This document shows, piece after piece, positions 24,018 to 35,013 of a DNA stretch of 64,000 bases. Within the stretch, counting starts at the first letter, position 1. Every line of letters starts with the position of its first letter. Source of the DNA: E44-bin46 sp964354655. GTDB taxonomy: Bacteria; Chloroflexota; Dehalococcoidia; Dehalococcoidales; E44-bin46. Where the stretch lies: positions 1-64,000 of the forward strand of contig CAYHAL010000001.1 of the NCBI GenBank assembly GCA_964354655.1, given 5' to 3'. Under the pieces are notes generated by a model, which worked only from the letters and a program-made list of their open reading frames with translations, did no database searches and had not been told where the DNA came from. The translations under genes and the position numbers were made by a program.

Positions 24018-25808
24018 ATGAAAAGGAAGAGAGGATGGCTTTTCTACCCATTGATGATAGTGGCGCTGCTCCTCTGTGCTATCCCTGCCTACGCTGACAC
24101 ACCGACTTTACCCCATGCCTTCTACGGGACAGTTACTATAAGTGGTTCTCCAGCCCCGGTGGGGGCGGTAGTCAAGGCTAAGGTGGGGGGAGTAGAGTGC
24201 GGCAGCATCACTACTACGGTTGCAGGTCAATATGGTGGCTCAGGTGCCTTTGATGAGAAGCTTGCGGTTTCGGGTGACATTGAGACCGGGGCTACCATAT
24301 ATTTCTATGCCAATAATAGTGTGGCAGGCCAGACCTATGCCTTCAGTGCTGGAGCGGTAACCGAGCTTAACCTGACGGTAATACCCACTGATACTACACC
24401 GCCATCGGTAAACATAACTGCGCTGAGTCCAGACCCGACCAACGACAATACCCCGACCTTCACCGGGACAGCAACGGATACAGAAAGCAACATCAGCTCG
24501 GTGGAGTATAAGGTTGATAGTGGTAGCTGGACGGCGGCAAGTGCCAGTGATGGTGTCTTTGACAGCTCGAGTGAAGGCTATACCTTTACCACGGCTGCCC
24601 TTTCTGACGGGGCTCACACGGTATATGTCAGGGCTACTGACTCGGCTACCAATACTACGCTTGAGGCGAACTATGCCAGTGACAGCTTTACTGTTGATAC
24701 TGGGGCGCCATCGGTAACCATAACTGCGCTTAGTCCTGACCCGACTAATGACAATACCCCAACCTTCACCGGGACGGCAACTGATAGCTTATCAAATATC
24801 AGCTCGGTGGCGTACAAGGTTGATAGTGGTAGCTGGACGGCGGCAAGTGCCAGTGATGGTGCCTTTAACAGCTCGAGTGAAGGCTATACCTTTACCACGG
24901 CTGCCCTTTCTGACGGGGCTCACACGGTATATGTCAGGGCTACTGACTCGGCTACCAATACTACGCTTGAGGCGAACTATGCCAGTGACAGCTTTACTGT
25001 TGATACTGGGGCGCCATCGGTAACCATAACTGCGCTTAGTCCTGACCCGACTAATGACAATACCCCAACCTTCACCGGGACGGCAACTGATAGCTTATCA
25101 AATATCAGCTCGGTGGCGTACAAGGTTGATAGTGGTAGCTGGACGGCGGCAAGTGCCAGTGATGGTGCCTTTAATAGCTCGAGTGAAGGCTATACCTTTA
25201 CCACGGCTGCCCTTTCTAACGGGGCTCATACGGTATATGTCAGGGCAACTGACGCTGTCGGCAATACTACCGCTGAGGCGAACTATGCCAGTGATGGCTT
25301 TACTGTTGACACTGTAGCGCCATCGGTAGTTAGCACCTTACCGGCAAATGGTGCCACTGGTGTGGCAGTTAATACTACAGTGAGCGTCACCTTCAATGAA
25401 GCAATGAAAGCATCAACCATAACCACCGGTAGCTTTACCCTGGTGGCTGACAGCACATCGGTATCAGGTAGTGTTTCTTATAATAGCGGCACCTATACCG
25501 CTACCTTCACCCCCAGTGCTAATTTACCGCAAAACAAGACCTGTACCGCCACCTTGAGTGCAGCTATTACCGATGCTGCTGGTAATCCATTAGCGACAGC
25601 CTATTCGTGGAGCTTTACCACTGCACAGGCGGCGGTTCCGGGGGATGCTACTGGCGATGGACTGGTCGATGCTCGGGACATTACCAAGGTGGAGAGGATT
25701 ATAGCCGGGCTTGATGCGGCAACGCCCGGGGCTGATGCCACCCAGGATGGACTTATCGACGCTCGGGACATCACCAAGGTGGAGAGGATAATTGCCGGTC
25801 TGCCCTGA
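24018..25808 (+). CDS. Exported Ig-repeat protein with C-terminal dockerin
   Basis: 596 residues from ATG 24018 (GGGGAGG upstream). Signal peptide 1-27 (ALLLCAIPAYA). About 30-125 is a 'PHAFYGTV' domain, also found at 28763 and 34051. Three near-identical Ig-like repeats of exactly 102 residues follow (about 129-434; PSVTITALSPDPTNDNTPTF...), then an SbsA-type Ig domain (about 435-535). About 540-596 is a type-I-like dockerin with two calcium loops: GDATGDGLVDARD and ADATQDGLIDARD, each followed by ITKVERIIAGL. A dockerin implies docking to a cohesin; cohesins are encoded at 25931, 39445-39845 and 40116. Confidence 0.88.
   Translation: MKRKRGWLFYPLMIVALLLCAIPAYADTPTLPHAFYGTVTISGSPAPVGAVVKAKVGGVECGSITTTVAGQYGGSGAFDEKLAVSGDIETGATIYFYANNSVAGQTYAFSAGAVTELNLTVIPTDTTPPSVNITALSPDPTNDNTPTFTGTATDTESNISSVEYKVDSGSWTAASASDGVFDSSSEGYTFTTAALSDGAHTVYVRATDSATNTTLEANYASDSFTVDTGAPSVTITALSPDPTNDNTPTFTGTATDSLSNISSVAYKVDSGSWTAASASDGAFNSSSEGYTFTTAALSDGAHTVYVRATDSATNTTLEANYASDSFTVDTGAPSVTITALSPDPTNDNTPTFTGTATDSLSNISSVAYKVDSGSWTAASASDGAFNSSSEGYTFTTAALSNGAHTVYVRATDAVGNTTAEANYASDGFTVDTVAPSVVSTLPANGATGVAVNTTVSVTFNEAMKASTITTGSFTLVADSTSVSGSVSYNSGTYTATFTPSANLPQNKTCTATLSAAITDAAGNPLATAYSWSFTTAQAAVPGDATGDGLVDARDITKVERIIAGLDAATPGADATQDGLIDARDITKVERIIAGLP
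24402..25319 (+). repeat. Three tandem 306-bp coding repeats
   Basis: Units begin at 24402, 24708 and 25014, exactly 306 bases (102 codons) apart and near-identical, with copies 2 and 3 closest. They encode the Ig-like domains of the dockerin protein. Their identity indicates recent duplication or homogenisation and makes copy number unstable in assembly. Confidence 0.92.
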
Positions 25809-25930
25809 GGTCATTGGCTAGAATGGAAGAAGACAGACCTTAACCAAGGTCGGGAAGGATATGAGTCTTTGTTACAGCTAGTTACCCCTCTAAAGAGGAG
25901 GGGGGAATGGCGATGTAAGGGAGGATAGGA

Positions 25931-28703
25931 ATGAGAAAAATATGGAAAATTCTGGCTGGGATAGCCATTGTGGCGCTGCTTCTCGGTGGTAGGGTAGTGG
26001 TCCCGGTGGCAGCCATACCAGAGGTTACCGTTAGCATTGATGCCCCGGCCACGGCGGCCCCGGACAGCAACTTTACGGCTAATGTCAACATCAGTGCGGT
26101 GACAAACTTTGATGCCTGTAACTACGATGTCTCGTTCAATGCCTCGGTATTACGGCTGGATAGTGTAACCTCAGGGCTGATAGGTTTGACAACGGTACCG
26201 GTTGATGTCGTTAACCAGATTAGCTCAGGGACATACCGGGTGGTTCAGAATGTTTCCGGGACGAGTGGGGTAAGTGGCTCCGGGTATCTGGCGGTATTGC
26301 ACTTCCATGTTGTTGGCTTGGCAGGTACCAGCAGCTCTATAAGCCTATCTAATGGTATGCTGTCAAACAACTTGGCTGAGGAGATACCGGCAACATGGGT
26401 TGGTGATTCAGTCAGCATTCCAGATATTACGCCGCCGACAGTAGTCAGCACTTCACCGGCAAATGGTGCTACTGGTGTGGCAGTGAACACAACGGTAACG
26501 GCTACCTTCAGTGAAGCAATGAATGCATCAACCATTACTACCAGTAGCTTTACCGTGGGTGGGGTATCGGGTAGTGTCTCATATAATAGCGGTACCTATA
26601 CCGCTACCTTTACCCCCAGTGCCAATCTAAGTTATAGCACTCCCTATACGGCTAACCTGAGCACAGCGATAACCGATGCCGCTGGCAATCCATTAGCAAC
26701 AGCCTACTCATGGAGCTTTACTACTGTCTCGGCGCCAGTAGGGGTTACCGTTAGCATTGATGCCCCGGCCACGGCAGCCCCGGACAGCAACTTTACGGCT
26801 AATGTCAACATCAGTGCGGTGACAAACTTTGNNNNNNNNNNNNNNNNNNNNNNNNNNNNNNNNNNNNNNNNNNNNNNNNNNNNNNNNNNNNNNNNNNNNN
26901 NNNNNNNNNNNNNNNNNNNNNNNNNNNNNNNCGGTAACGGCTACCTTCAGTGAAGCAATGAATGCATCAACCATTACTACCAGTAGTTTTACTCTAAAGA
27001 TTGGTACGACGCCGGTGTCAGGTAGCGTTGCCTATAATAGTGGTACCTATACTGCTACCTTCACCCCCAGTGCCAATCTAAGCTATAGCACTACCTATAC
27101 GGCTAACCTGAGCACAGCGATAACCGATGCTGCTGGTAATCCACTAGCCTCAGCCTACTTGTGGAGCTTTACTACTGTGGCTGGAGACACCACGCCACCC
27201 ACTGTAGTTAGCGTTTCACCGGCAAATGGTGCCACTGATGTGGCTTTGGATACAACAGTAACGGCTACCTTCAGTGAGGCAATGAATGCCTCAACCATTA
27301 CTACCAGCAGTTTTACCCTGGACGGGGTATTGGGTAGCGTCTCCTATGATAGCGGTACCCATACTGCTACCTTCACCCCCAGTGCTGAATTAGCTGGAGA
27401 CACTACCTATACGGCTAACCTGAGCACGGCGATAACCGATGCCGCTGGTAATCCATTAGCCGCAGCCTATTCGTGGAGCTTTACCACAGCGATGGGTGAT
27501 TTGGGGGATGAGATTGATGACACTCCACCCGGTGGTACCTTAAATCTGGGATGTGGAACATACAGCGGAGATGTGCTTATTGACAAACCGATAACCATCT
27601 CTGGTAGTGGTGAGTGTACAAATATCAGCGGTGGCATAATTATTGGTGAGCTAACCGGCAGCAATGTTACCATTGAGAATCTGACCATTACCGGTTATAC
27701 CGACTTTGGTATAAAGATTGTCAAGGTCAAGGCTGTTGATACCTTCGTCATTCGCAATAATATCATACAGGGTGTCTCAGGGAGCATAGTCGGCATAGAA
27801 GTGGATAAGGTGATTGCCGGTGGTAGCCTGACTATTGAGCAGAATTCTATCTCAGGCAACCAAGTCGGTATCAAGCTCTTGGAGGATGTAGCCGATGGCA
27901 CCATTAAATTCAACGATATCACCAGTAATACCACTGGATTGGAGATGCTGGCTGTAGCTAGTGATGCTGATGCCGGCTATAACTGGTGGGGTAATGTTAG
28001 TGGACCCGAGGAGGAAAACAATAACCCCGGTGGCACTGGTAATAAAGTAATCGGTGCTATTAACTACCAGCCGTGGTTGACCAGAGACTTCCAGACAGTG
28101 CTTGATGACAATATTGGCTATTTTGGCTACGCTATGGTCAATCTCAGCGCTGGTTGGAACATCATCTCCACACCTATAGCTCTTGACCCGGCTTGTGATA
28201 CTTGGGGTGAGTATGTAGCTCTGGGTGATGGGCTTGCTTTACATGCTACCAGCCCAGCCTACTACTTTAACAGTCAAACCCAAGCTTGGGTGGCGCTAAC
28301 CAGTAGTTATGCCTTAAAGCCGTGTGATGCCATATATGTCAGGATGGCTTCGGCTGACACAGCGCCTATACTTTATAGCCCGAATCTTTCGGTGCCATCT
28401 AAGCAGCTATACTCTGGCTGGAACCTGATGAGTCTGGCTTACTTAGATGACCTTCCTGGCTTAAAGGCCAGTGAAGCCCTGGTAACTGTCGAGGAGGTTA
28501 GTGGTGGACTAACTGGATACAAGTTGGTGGTCAGTCCACCGGTGAACCAGCTATCTTGGATTTATACCGGTGGGGCTATTGCCGACTGGAATGGTGAAGG
28601 TCAGCCACCCAATGGTTGGATGCTAAGAACCAAAGGCTATTGGGTATTCATGCTAAACAATGGTACTCTAGCCGGCTTTACCTTCACCCCGGTATCACTA
28701 TAG
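25931..28703 (+). CDS. Exported cohesin / Ig / beta-helix / GWN protein (interrupted by assembly gap)
   Basis: Visible as two frames, 25931-26831 and 26932-28703, split by 100 N. Signal peptide at the start (WKILAGIAIVALLLGG). Cohesin-like module 1 (about 26022-26430: VTVSIDAPATAAPDSNFTAN...FDACNYDVSF...SGSGYLAVLHFHVVG), SbsA-type Ig, start of cohesin 2, gap, two more Ig domains, beta-helix (about 27500-28060), GWN domain (to 28703). The 720-bp repeat predicts that 381 bases (127 codons) are missing where 100 N are drawn, and this restores one frame, so I treat it as one gene. The cohesins could receive the dockerins of 24018 and 35984. Confidence 0.72.
26021..26831 (+). repeat. 720-bp cohesin+Ig coding repeat, broken by gap
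   Basis: 26021-26111 recurs at 26741-26831 with one mismatch seen, exactly 720 bases apart. Sequence after the gap (26932 on) matches that from 26493. The missing part thus corresponds to 26112-26492, 381 bases. Confidence 0.85.
26832..26931. other. Assembly gap (100 N)
   Basis: One hundred N, a conventional placeholder length. It falls in the second cohesin copy, where near-identical repeats would break short-read assembly. The repeat period suggests about 381 real bases. Confidence 0.97.
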
Positions 28704-28715
28704 GTAAATACTAGT

Positions 28716-28749
28716 TAAGGGCGGCTTTACTATGGTAGAGCCGCCCTTA
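28716..28749 (+). other. Intercistronic hairpin
   Basis: TAAGGGCGGCT (28716-28726) pairs with AGCCGCCCTTA (28739-28749); a T-G pair and TAC/GTA extend the stem around loop TATG. No T tract. It separates the beta-helix gene from the next PHAFYGTV gene, whose start is 13 bases on, so an mRNA-processing stem is likelier than termination. Confidence 0.6.
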
Positions 28750-28762
28750 TGGAGAGGTAGCT

Positions 28763-29923
28763 ATGAGAACAAAGGTAATTACCTTTGCCGTATTAGGTTT
28801 TTTGTTAATGTTGGGGGCTACCCCGGTTTACGGTCAGGAGGTTCCGCCACTACCTCATGCTTTCTATGGTACGGTTGAGATAAACGATAGTCCAGCGCCA
28901 GCTGGGACTCAGGTCGAGGCCAGGGGTGAGGGAGTCAGGGCTGGGATTGAAGGTAATCCAATATCGACCACTGCCGCCGGCGTTTACGGTACCCCAAACC
29001 CAATGGGGCCGAAGCTTATTGTCCAGGGGGATATCCTTGATGGAGCTACTATAACCTTCTATGTAAATGGGGTATCTACTGGGCAGACTGCTGAGTGGCA
29101 CAGCGGTGAGGTGACAGAGTTAGACCTTGCGGTAACTATTCCGATTCCACCTCCACCTCCGCCACCTGGTGGAGGAGGTGGAGGCGGCGGACTGCCACCT
29201 GACATTATACCGCCTAGAATTTCAGAGATTTCGGTGGCTGATATCACCGAGACTACCGTTGACATTACCTGGAGGACACATGAGAAGGCTGACAGTCAGG
29301 CAGAATACTGGTCCAGCCCAAGCAATTTCTCACCTTTAGACCCAGAACTGGTTATTGAACACCTTGTCCACCTCACTGACTTAACCCCAGCCACTATGTA
29401 TCACTACCGGCTAATGTCAAAGGACAGGGCGGGTAATCTGACGGTATCTGATGAGTATACCTTCACCACTCTAGGCAAGCCACCAGCTGCCGTTTTCACC
29501 GCTAGTAACCTCATCATATCCCCGAGTGAGGTTAATGTTGGCGAAGCGATAACCATCAGTGTCTTAACTTCCAACGTTGGTGACGCCGCTGGTAGCTATA
29601 CGGTAACGCTTAAGATAAATGGGGTGGTAGAAGCAACCAAAGAGGTAACACTTAGTGCTGGCACCAGTCAAGAGTTAACCTTCACTGCGGTAAAGGATGT
29701 GGCTGGCACCTATGCCGTAGACGTTGATGGGCTTAGTGGTTCATTTACAGTAAAGGCAAAGCCAGCCCCGCCACTTCCAGCACCTGCACCAGCACCAACA
29801 CCACCTCCACCAGCACCAGCACCACTCCCACCGGCGGTTAACTGGCCTGTTATCGGGGGCATAATCGGTGGCGTAGCTGCCGGGATAGCTATCTTTTTGG
29901 TAATCAGAAAGAGAAGAGCTTAA
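28763..29923 (+). CDS. TM-anchored PHAFYGTV / FN3 / CARDB surface protein
   Basis: 386 residues. Signal peptide 1-24 (LLMLGATPVYG). PHAFYGTV domain (about 30-125), a Pro-then-Gly hinge (PPPPPPGGGGGGGG), a fibronectin-III-like domain (about 150-238; TTVDITWRTHEKAD...PATMYHYRLMSKD), a CARDB-like domain (about 242-335), a Pro/Ala linker, then A-V-N-W-P-V, a TM helix and basic tail RKRRA. Pairs with the preceding giant gene as in copies 1 and 3. The tail has a tripartite sorting-signal look shared with 34051 and 40116. Confidence 0.85.
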   Translation: MRTKVITFAVLGFLLMLGATPVYGQEVPPLPHAFYGTVEINDSPAPAGTQVEARGEGVRAGIEGNPISTTAAGVYGTPNPMGPKLIVQGDILDGATITFYVNGVSTGQTAEWHSGEVTELDLAVTIPIPPPPPPPGGGGGGGGLPPDIIPPRISEISVADITETTVDITWRTHEKADSQAEYWSSPSNFSPLDPELVIEHLVHLTDLTPATMYHYRLMSKDRAGNLTVSDEYTFTTLGKPPAAVFTASNLIISPSEVNVGEAITISVLTSNVGDAAGSYTVTLKINGVVEATKEVTLSAGTSQELTFTAVKDVAGTYAVDVDGLSGSFTVKAKPAPPLPAPAPAPTPPPPAPAPLPPAVNWPVIGGIIGGVAAGIAIFLVIRKRRA

Positions 29924-29936
29924 ACAGAAAGTCAAT

Positions 29937-32900
29937 ATGATGAAAGGGAAAGCAGTTTATTGGCTTCTGGCGTTTATTTTAGCTTTGGGTGTGGTGATAT
30001 CGCCTTTCCCGGTAACTGAAACTGCTGAAGCCGCCACCAGTGTAACTAATGTTTGGGTAGAGCTATCGGATGATACTGTCCTCAATTCAACCAGCACTGC
30101 CCTAGAGTATGTCATCCACTTCACCACAACTACTGCCTTGACCGGTGGCGTAGATACGATTACGGTAACCTTCCCTGATGGGACAACAACACTGGCTGGG
30201 GAAGAAGGTTCAGGATACGCCTTCACCTTGCCCAGCTCGATAGACAAGACCTACGTAGCAGTTGACCCTGATGGGGCGGCAACCACAACCATTGGCTATA
30301 CTGATTGTTATACCGACCCCGATGTTGGTACTTACCGGGTGAGGCTAACTGTCCTCGAGGATATAGCTGCTGGCGCCTCACCCTATATCAAGTTTGAGAC
30401 CGGTGCCGACATACACAGCGCCTCTCAGGGCAAGACTACGGCTGGTGCCTTATGCTACTACCGGGTTAAAGTGGAAACAAGCCGAGATACCACTCCGGTT
30501 TACTCAAACTACTTCTATCTGGGCAGCTCGGCGGTTACTTATGTTGACGCTCTGTCAGGCTATCCCAATCCAGCTACGGTTGGCTCGGCAGCAGAATATA
30601 AGTTTGAATTCACTGTGGGTTCCAGCGGGGCTGCTCTGTCAGCAGGGTCGGGCACCATCACTGTCATCTTCCCGTCAGGGACTACTGTGCCCGCCTCAGC
30701 TAACAAGGACCAGGTGGAGGTGGATGCTGATGGCAGCGAAAGTAGCTATTCGTTAACGGCGTGTAATGTTAACCCCACCTGCCATCCTGATAGTCGCACG
30801 GTGACGCTGACCGTGCCCCAGGCAGTGGCTAATAGTAAAAATGTATATGTCTATTTCCGTCAAGGCTTTGGGCTGGTAAACCCCACTACCTCTGCTTCTG
30901 CTGCTAAGGTGAAGATATACACCAGTGCCGAGCCGAAATACGCTAAGGCGACTACCGGCTGTGCGATAACTGCCGGTTCAGCGACTAAATTAGGATTTGC
31001 CAACAAGAGTGGTGCCTATTCCGATGATGCCACCATGGTAAATATGTACTCCAGTACAATATATCTCCAGCTTCAGGACCAGAATGGAAACATAAAGGCG
31101 CCAAGCAATGACCTGACGGCGAGCCTAAGCTCAACTTCAAGCACAGGGAAGTTTTATTCTGCAGCCGGCTCCCTAATAGGCTCAGCTACTATCTACGATG
31201 GCACCGGTGACCCTGAGGGTTCAACTGCCGGTCAGTTTTCATTTCTCTACAAGGATAGTGTTGCCGGAACCCATACTATCACTGCTTCTGTCCTTGGCTA
31301 TACTTCAGCAAGCTGGACGATAACTGTTGCCCCAGCAGTTTCAATATATGACGCCAATAATAACCTGGTGAATACCTACGCACCAACCTCTACCTCCCCG
31401 GTAGCTGAAAGTGGCGACTATCATGGTGGAGATTATGTGCAGAACGCCATCAATGATGCTCTGCCCGGCGAGACGGTCAAGCTGGGTGATGGCATATATG
31501 AAGTCGATACTGGAATTACAATGGGTAAGGCAATTACCTTAGGGTCGGTTAATGGTGACGCAGCCACTACCCTCAGGCCAACCACAGACGACCTTTATGG
31601 CGTCTGGGGAAGCGATTCAACCCCCGTCTTCGCTGTGGGTTATAGCGGCACTATCGTCCGTTATTCTGACACTACCTGGAGCTCGATGACCAGCGGCACC
31701 ACCAATCACCTTTATGGCGTCTGGGGAACTGCTTCAGATAATGTCTATGCTGTAGGATATGGCGGCACTATCGTCCATTATGGCACTAGCTGGAGCGACC
31801 CAATGACCAGCCACACCACCAATAACCTCTATAGTGTCTGGGGAAAGGATTCAACCCATATCTTCGCTGTAGGCGCCTCTGGCACTATCGTCAAGTATGA
31901 TGGCACTAACTGGAGCGACCCAATGACCAGCNNNNNNNNNNNNNNNNNNNNNNNNNNNNNNNNNNNNNNNNNNNNNNNNNNNNNNNNNNNNNNNNNNNNN
32001 NNNNNNNNNNNNNNNNNNNNNNNNNNNNNNNCTCTGGCACTATCGTCAAGTATGATGGCACTAACTGGAGCGACCCAATGACCAGCCACACCACCAATAT
32101 CCTCTATAGTGTCTGGGGAAGCCTTGCAACCAATGTCTTCGCCGTGGGAGCCTCTGGCACTATCGTCAAGTATGATGGCACTAACTGGAGCGACCCAATG
32201 ACCAGCGACACCACAGATACCCTTTATGGTGTCTGGGGGAGTTCAGATACTGATGTCTACGCTGTAGGCGCCTCTGGCACTATCCTTCATACTGCTAATG
32301 GTGGCACTACCTGGACTCCCCTGACCAGCGGCACCACAGATACCCTTTATGGTGTCTGGGGAAAGGATTCAACCCATATCTTCGCTGTAGGCGCCTCTGG
32401 CACTATCCTCTATTCTACTGGCGGCGCAACGCCTAGCTGGAGCTCCCTGACCAGCAACACTACAAATGACCTTAGGGGCGTCTGGGGAAGCCTTGCAACC
32501 AATGTCTATGCTGTAGGAATCTGTGGCACTGTCCTCAAGTATGATGGCACTAACTGGAGTTCAATGACCAGCCCAACCAATACCGTTGATAAGGCGATAA
32601 ATATAACCGCCACCGGTAGTGTCACCTATGGTGTTACCATTGATGGCATAACCTTCGCGCGGCTGAGGAGCGGCAACGTCTTTACCTACGGCATCTACGA
32701 TGGTTACGCCGATTACATCACGGTGCGAAACTGTGTATTCAACTATATATACAACCGGGGGGTTATGCTCACTTCAGCAAATGTCGCCTTCACCAACGGG
32801 ACAATAAGCAACAATACCTTCAGCCATGGTGGTGGTTCCAGCGTGGCTGGTACTGATGCTGCCATTGATATTACGGTGCCGACGGGTACTAAAGCCATAA

Positions 32901-34012
32901 GCGGGATTACCATAAGCGGCAATACCATCACTGACCAAAAGGGTAAGGGTATTTACCTAGATGGATACCTTAGCAGTTATAAGGTTTCGTCGGTCAGCAT
33001 CACCAACAATACCATTACCAGAGCTACCAGTTATGGTATTCAGGGATACGACGAGTATACCGATACCATTACCATAACCAGCAATACTATTACCGGTTCT
33101 TATGAGGATGGCATAGACGTAAAAGGTACCGCCTATACTATCAAGAAGAACGTTATAACCGGTAGCCTCGGTGATGGCATTGATGTGGAGACTTCGTCTG
33201 CCAGTCACCTTATTAACTACAATGACATCTACAATAACACCGGCTATGGGATAAATGTTCGCTCAGGGGTATCAACGGTCAATGCCAAGTATAACTGGTG
33301 GGGCAATGCCACTGGACCAACCTATACTGCAGCTACCGGTGCCAGCGTCGATGTATCTAATCCTGAGGGCACCGGTGAGAACATCACCGACCGGGTTACC
33401 TATTACGAGTGGCTGTATAAGCCTAAAACTGATGTCATCGCCGATAACGCTGCCTATTATACCCGGGCAGTGAATCTAAGCGTTGGCTGGAATACCCTGT
33501 CAACGCCGATAATCCTTGACCCGTCAGGAGATACCGTTGATGAGGTAGTGGACTCAGCTAAGTTGACCATTGCCTACTGGTATGACACCAATGATGCTGA
33601 TTCCGATGGCACTTACTGGGAGCAGGTAACCACCGGCTATGAGTTAGAGCCGTGTGATGCTATCTATATTAAGATGCACGCTACTGACAGCGTGATACTG
33701 AAATACAATGCCACCGACGCATCTACACCAACCAAGGATTTATATGCCGGGTGGAACCTGATAGGTCTAGCCAACCTGGAGACCAAGCACGTGGATGACG
33801 CTGTGCAATCGGTAGCCAACACGCCGACCAACCTACCCGGTTACTCCCAGGTGGTCAGTCCATCAATGAACAGCTCAGATTGGACCTATTCTTCCGGTCA
33901 GAGCTACACCAATCAAGATATGCTGGTTGGTGAAGGCTACTGGATTTATATGCAGAATGACTGTACCTTGGCTGGGTTTACTATCACTCCATTACAGCCA
34001 TCGCTCGATTAA
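29937..34012 (+). CDS. Giant exported beta-helix protein with propeller-like repeats, copy 3 (interrupted by assembly gap)
   Basis: Visible as frames 29937-31931 and 32078-34012 around 100 N. Signal peptide (LALGVVISPFPVTETAEA); N-terminal beta-sandwich region homologous to the protein at 20704; then 40-residue repeats LYGVWG...VYAVGASGTI (about 31590-32560), which resemble beta-propeller blades; then beta-helix (about 32630-33290); then GWN domain (about 33470-34012). Because the repeat is 120 bases, any gap of 120k-55 bases rejoins the frames, so one gene is expected. The propeller repeats are absent from copy 1 and interrupt its beta-helix region. Confidence 0.75.
31590..32560 (+). repeat. 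120-bp tandem coding repeats (propeller blades)
   Basis: CTCTGGCACTATC recurs at 31877, 32032, 32152 and 32272, exactly 120 bases apart after the gap; diverged units with 3-base insertions lie on either side. They encode 40-residue blades. Neighbouring units are nearly identical, so the blade count is uncertain. Confidence 0.85.
31932..32031. other. Assembly gap (100 N)
   Basis: One hundred N inside the 120-bp repeat array. The bases on both sides belong to the same repeat unit, so true length is probably 65, 185, 305... (120k-55). Confidence 0.97.
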
Positions 34013-34050
34013 GAAAGGGGGTTAAACAAATTCAATAAAGGAGGAAACCA

Positions 34051-34959
34051 ATGAAAGCCAAAACAATTGCCTTTGTAATTCTAGCTGGGTTACTGACCCT
34101 TTTTACCACCCCAGTCTACGCCCAAGGGGTTCCACCATTGCCGCATGCCTTCTATGGTAAGATTGAGATAAACGGCAGCCCAGCGCCAGCAGGGACTGTA
34201 GTGGAAGCAGAGGGGGAGGGGGTTCAGACGGGTGTTGAGAATAACCCTATAGTAATCACCGTTAAAGGTCGGTATGGTAGTAAAGAGCCATTGGAGCCAA
34301 AGCTCATTGTCCAGGGAGAAATCACAGAGGGAACAGTCTTAACCTTCTATGTGAATGGCGTTTCCACCGGGCAGACTACGGAGTGGCACAGCGGTGAGGT
34401 AACAGAATTAAATCTGACGGTAACTGGAGAAGTTCCGCCACCGGAGACACCCGAAACTCCACCGCCAGAAACAACCGAGACTCCGCCGCCAACACCTAAG
34501 CCAGCCGCTTTTAGCCTAAGTTCTCTTACTATATCACCTAATGAAGTTGCTCCTGCCGAAATGGTCACTATTAGTGTCAATGTAGCCAACACCGGTGAGG
34601 AAGCTGGCAACTATAAAGTAACACTAAAAATAGATGGCGAGGTGGAAGCCAGCAAAGAGGTAACTATTGACGCTAGTGCCAGCCAACAAGTAATCTTTAT
34701 CGTATCAAAGAATGTGGCTAAGACATACTCAGTAGATGTTAATGGACTTAGTGGCACATTTGTGGTTGAGGAAGAGACGCCAGCCCCACCAGCTCCGCCG
34801 GCACCCCCAGCGCCATCCACGCCAGCAATACCTGCACCAACAGCACCAGCTAAGGCTATCAACTGGCCGGTTTTGTGGGGAGTAATAGGCGTGGCTACTG
34901 CGGTTGGGGTGGCTGCTTTTGTCCAAGCTAGAAGAAAGGCTAGGGGAAGACTATACTAA
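34051..34959 (+). CDS. TM-anchored PHAFYGTV / CARDB surface protein
   Basis: 302 residues. Signal peptide 1-24 (LLTLFTTPVYA), PHAFYGKI domain (about 30-125) close to that of 28763, a Pro/Thr/Glu-rich linker, a CARDB-like domain (about 153-245), a second Pro/Ala linker, then A-I-N-W-P-V, TM helix and basic tail (RRKARGRLY). It lacks the FN3 domain of 28763. Third copy of the 'giant gene plus PHAFYGTV gene' pair. Likely membrane-anchored and projecting outward; binding partner unknown. Confidence 0.85.
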   Translation: MKAKTIAFVILAGLLTLFTTPVYAQGVPPLPHAFYGKIEINGSPAPAGTVVEAEGEGVQTGVENNPIVITVKGRYGSKEPLEPKLIVQGEITEGTVLTFYVNGVSTGQTTEWHSGEVTELNLTVTGEVPPPETPETPPPETTETPPPTPKPAAFSLSSLTISPNEVAPAEMVTISVNVANTGEEAGNYKVTLKIDGEVEASKEVTIDASASQQVIFIVSKNVAKTYSVDVNGLSGTFVVEEETPAPPAPPAPPAPSTPAIPAPTAPAKAINWPVLWGVIGVATAVGVAAFVQARRKARGRLY

Positions 34960-35013
34960 GCATTGAGCAGATTGGGCGCTTAGCCTGATTGGCTGAGGGG
35001 ACCAAAAGGAGTA

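Noticed and set aside
24514..25317. Three Arg-rich plus-strand frames of about 67-91 codons repeated in tandem
   Set aside because: They are the alternative frame of the same 306-bp coding repeats and vary only with them.
24402..25319. Regular direct repeats resembling a CRISPR or satellite array
   Set aside because: The period is 306 bases with no spacer structure, and the repeats encode in-frame Ig domains of one protein.
31590..32560. 120-bp repeat array as possible non-coding satellite
   Set aside because: Open in one frame throughout, encodes regular 40-residue blades, and gap arithmetic preserves the frame.
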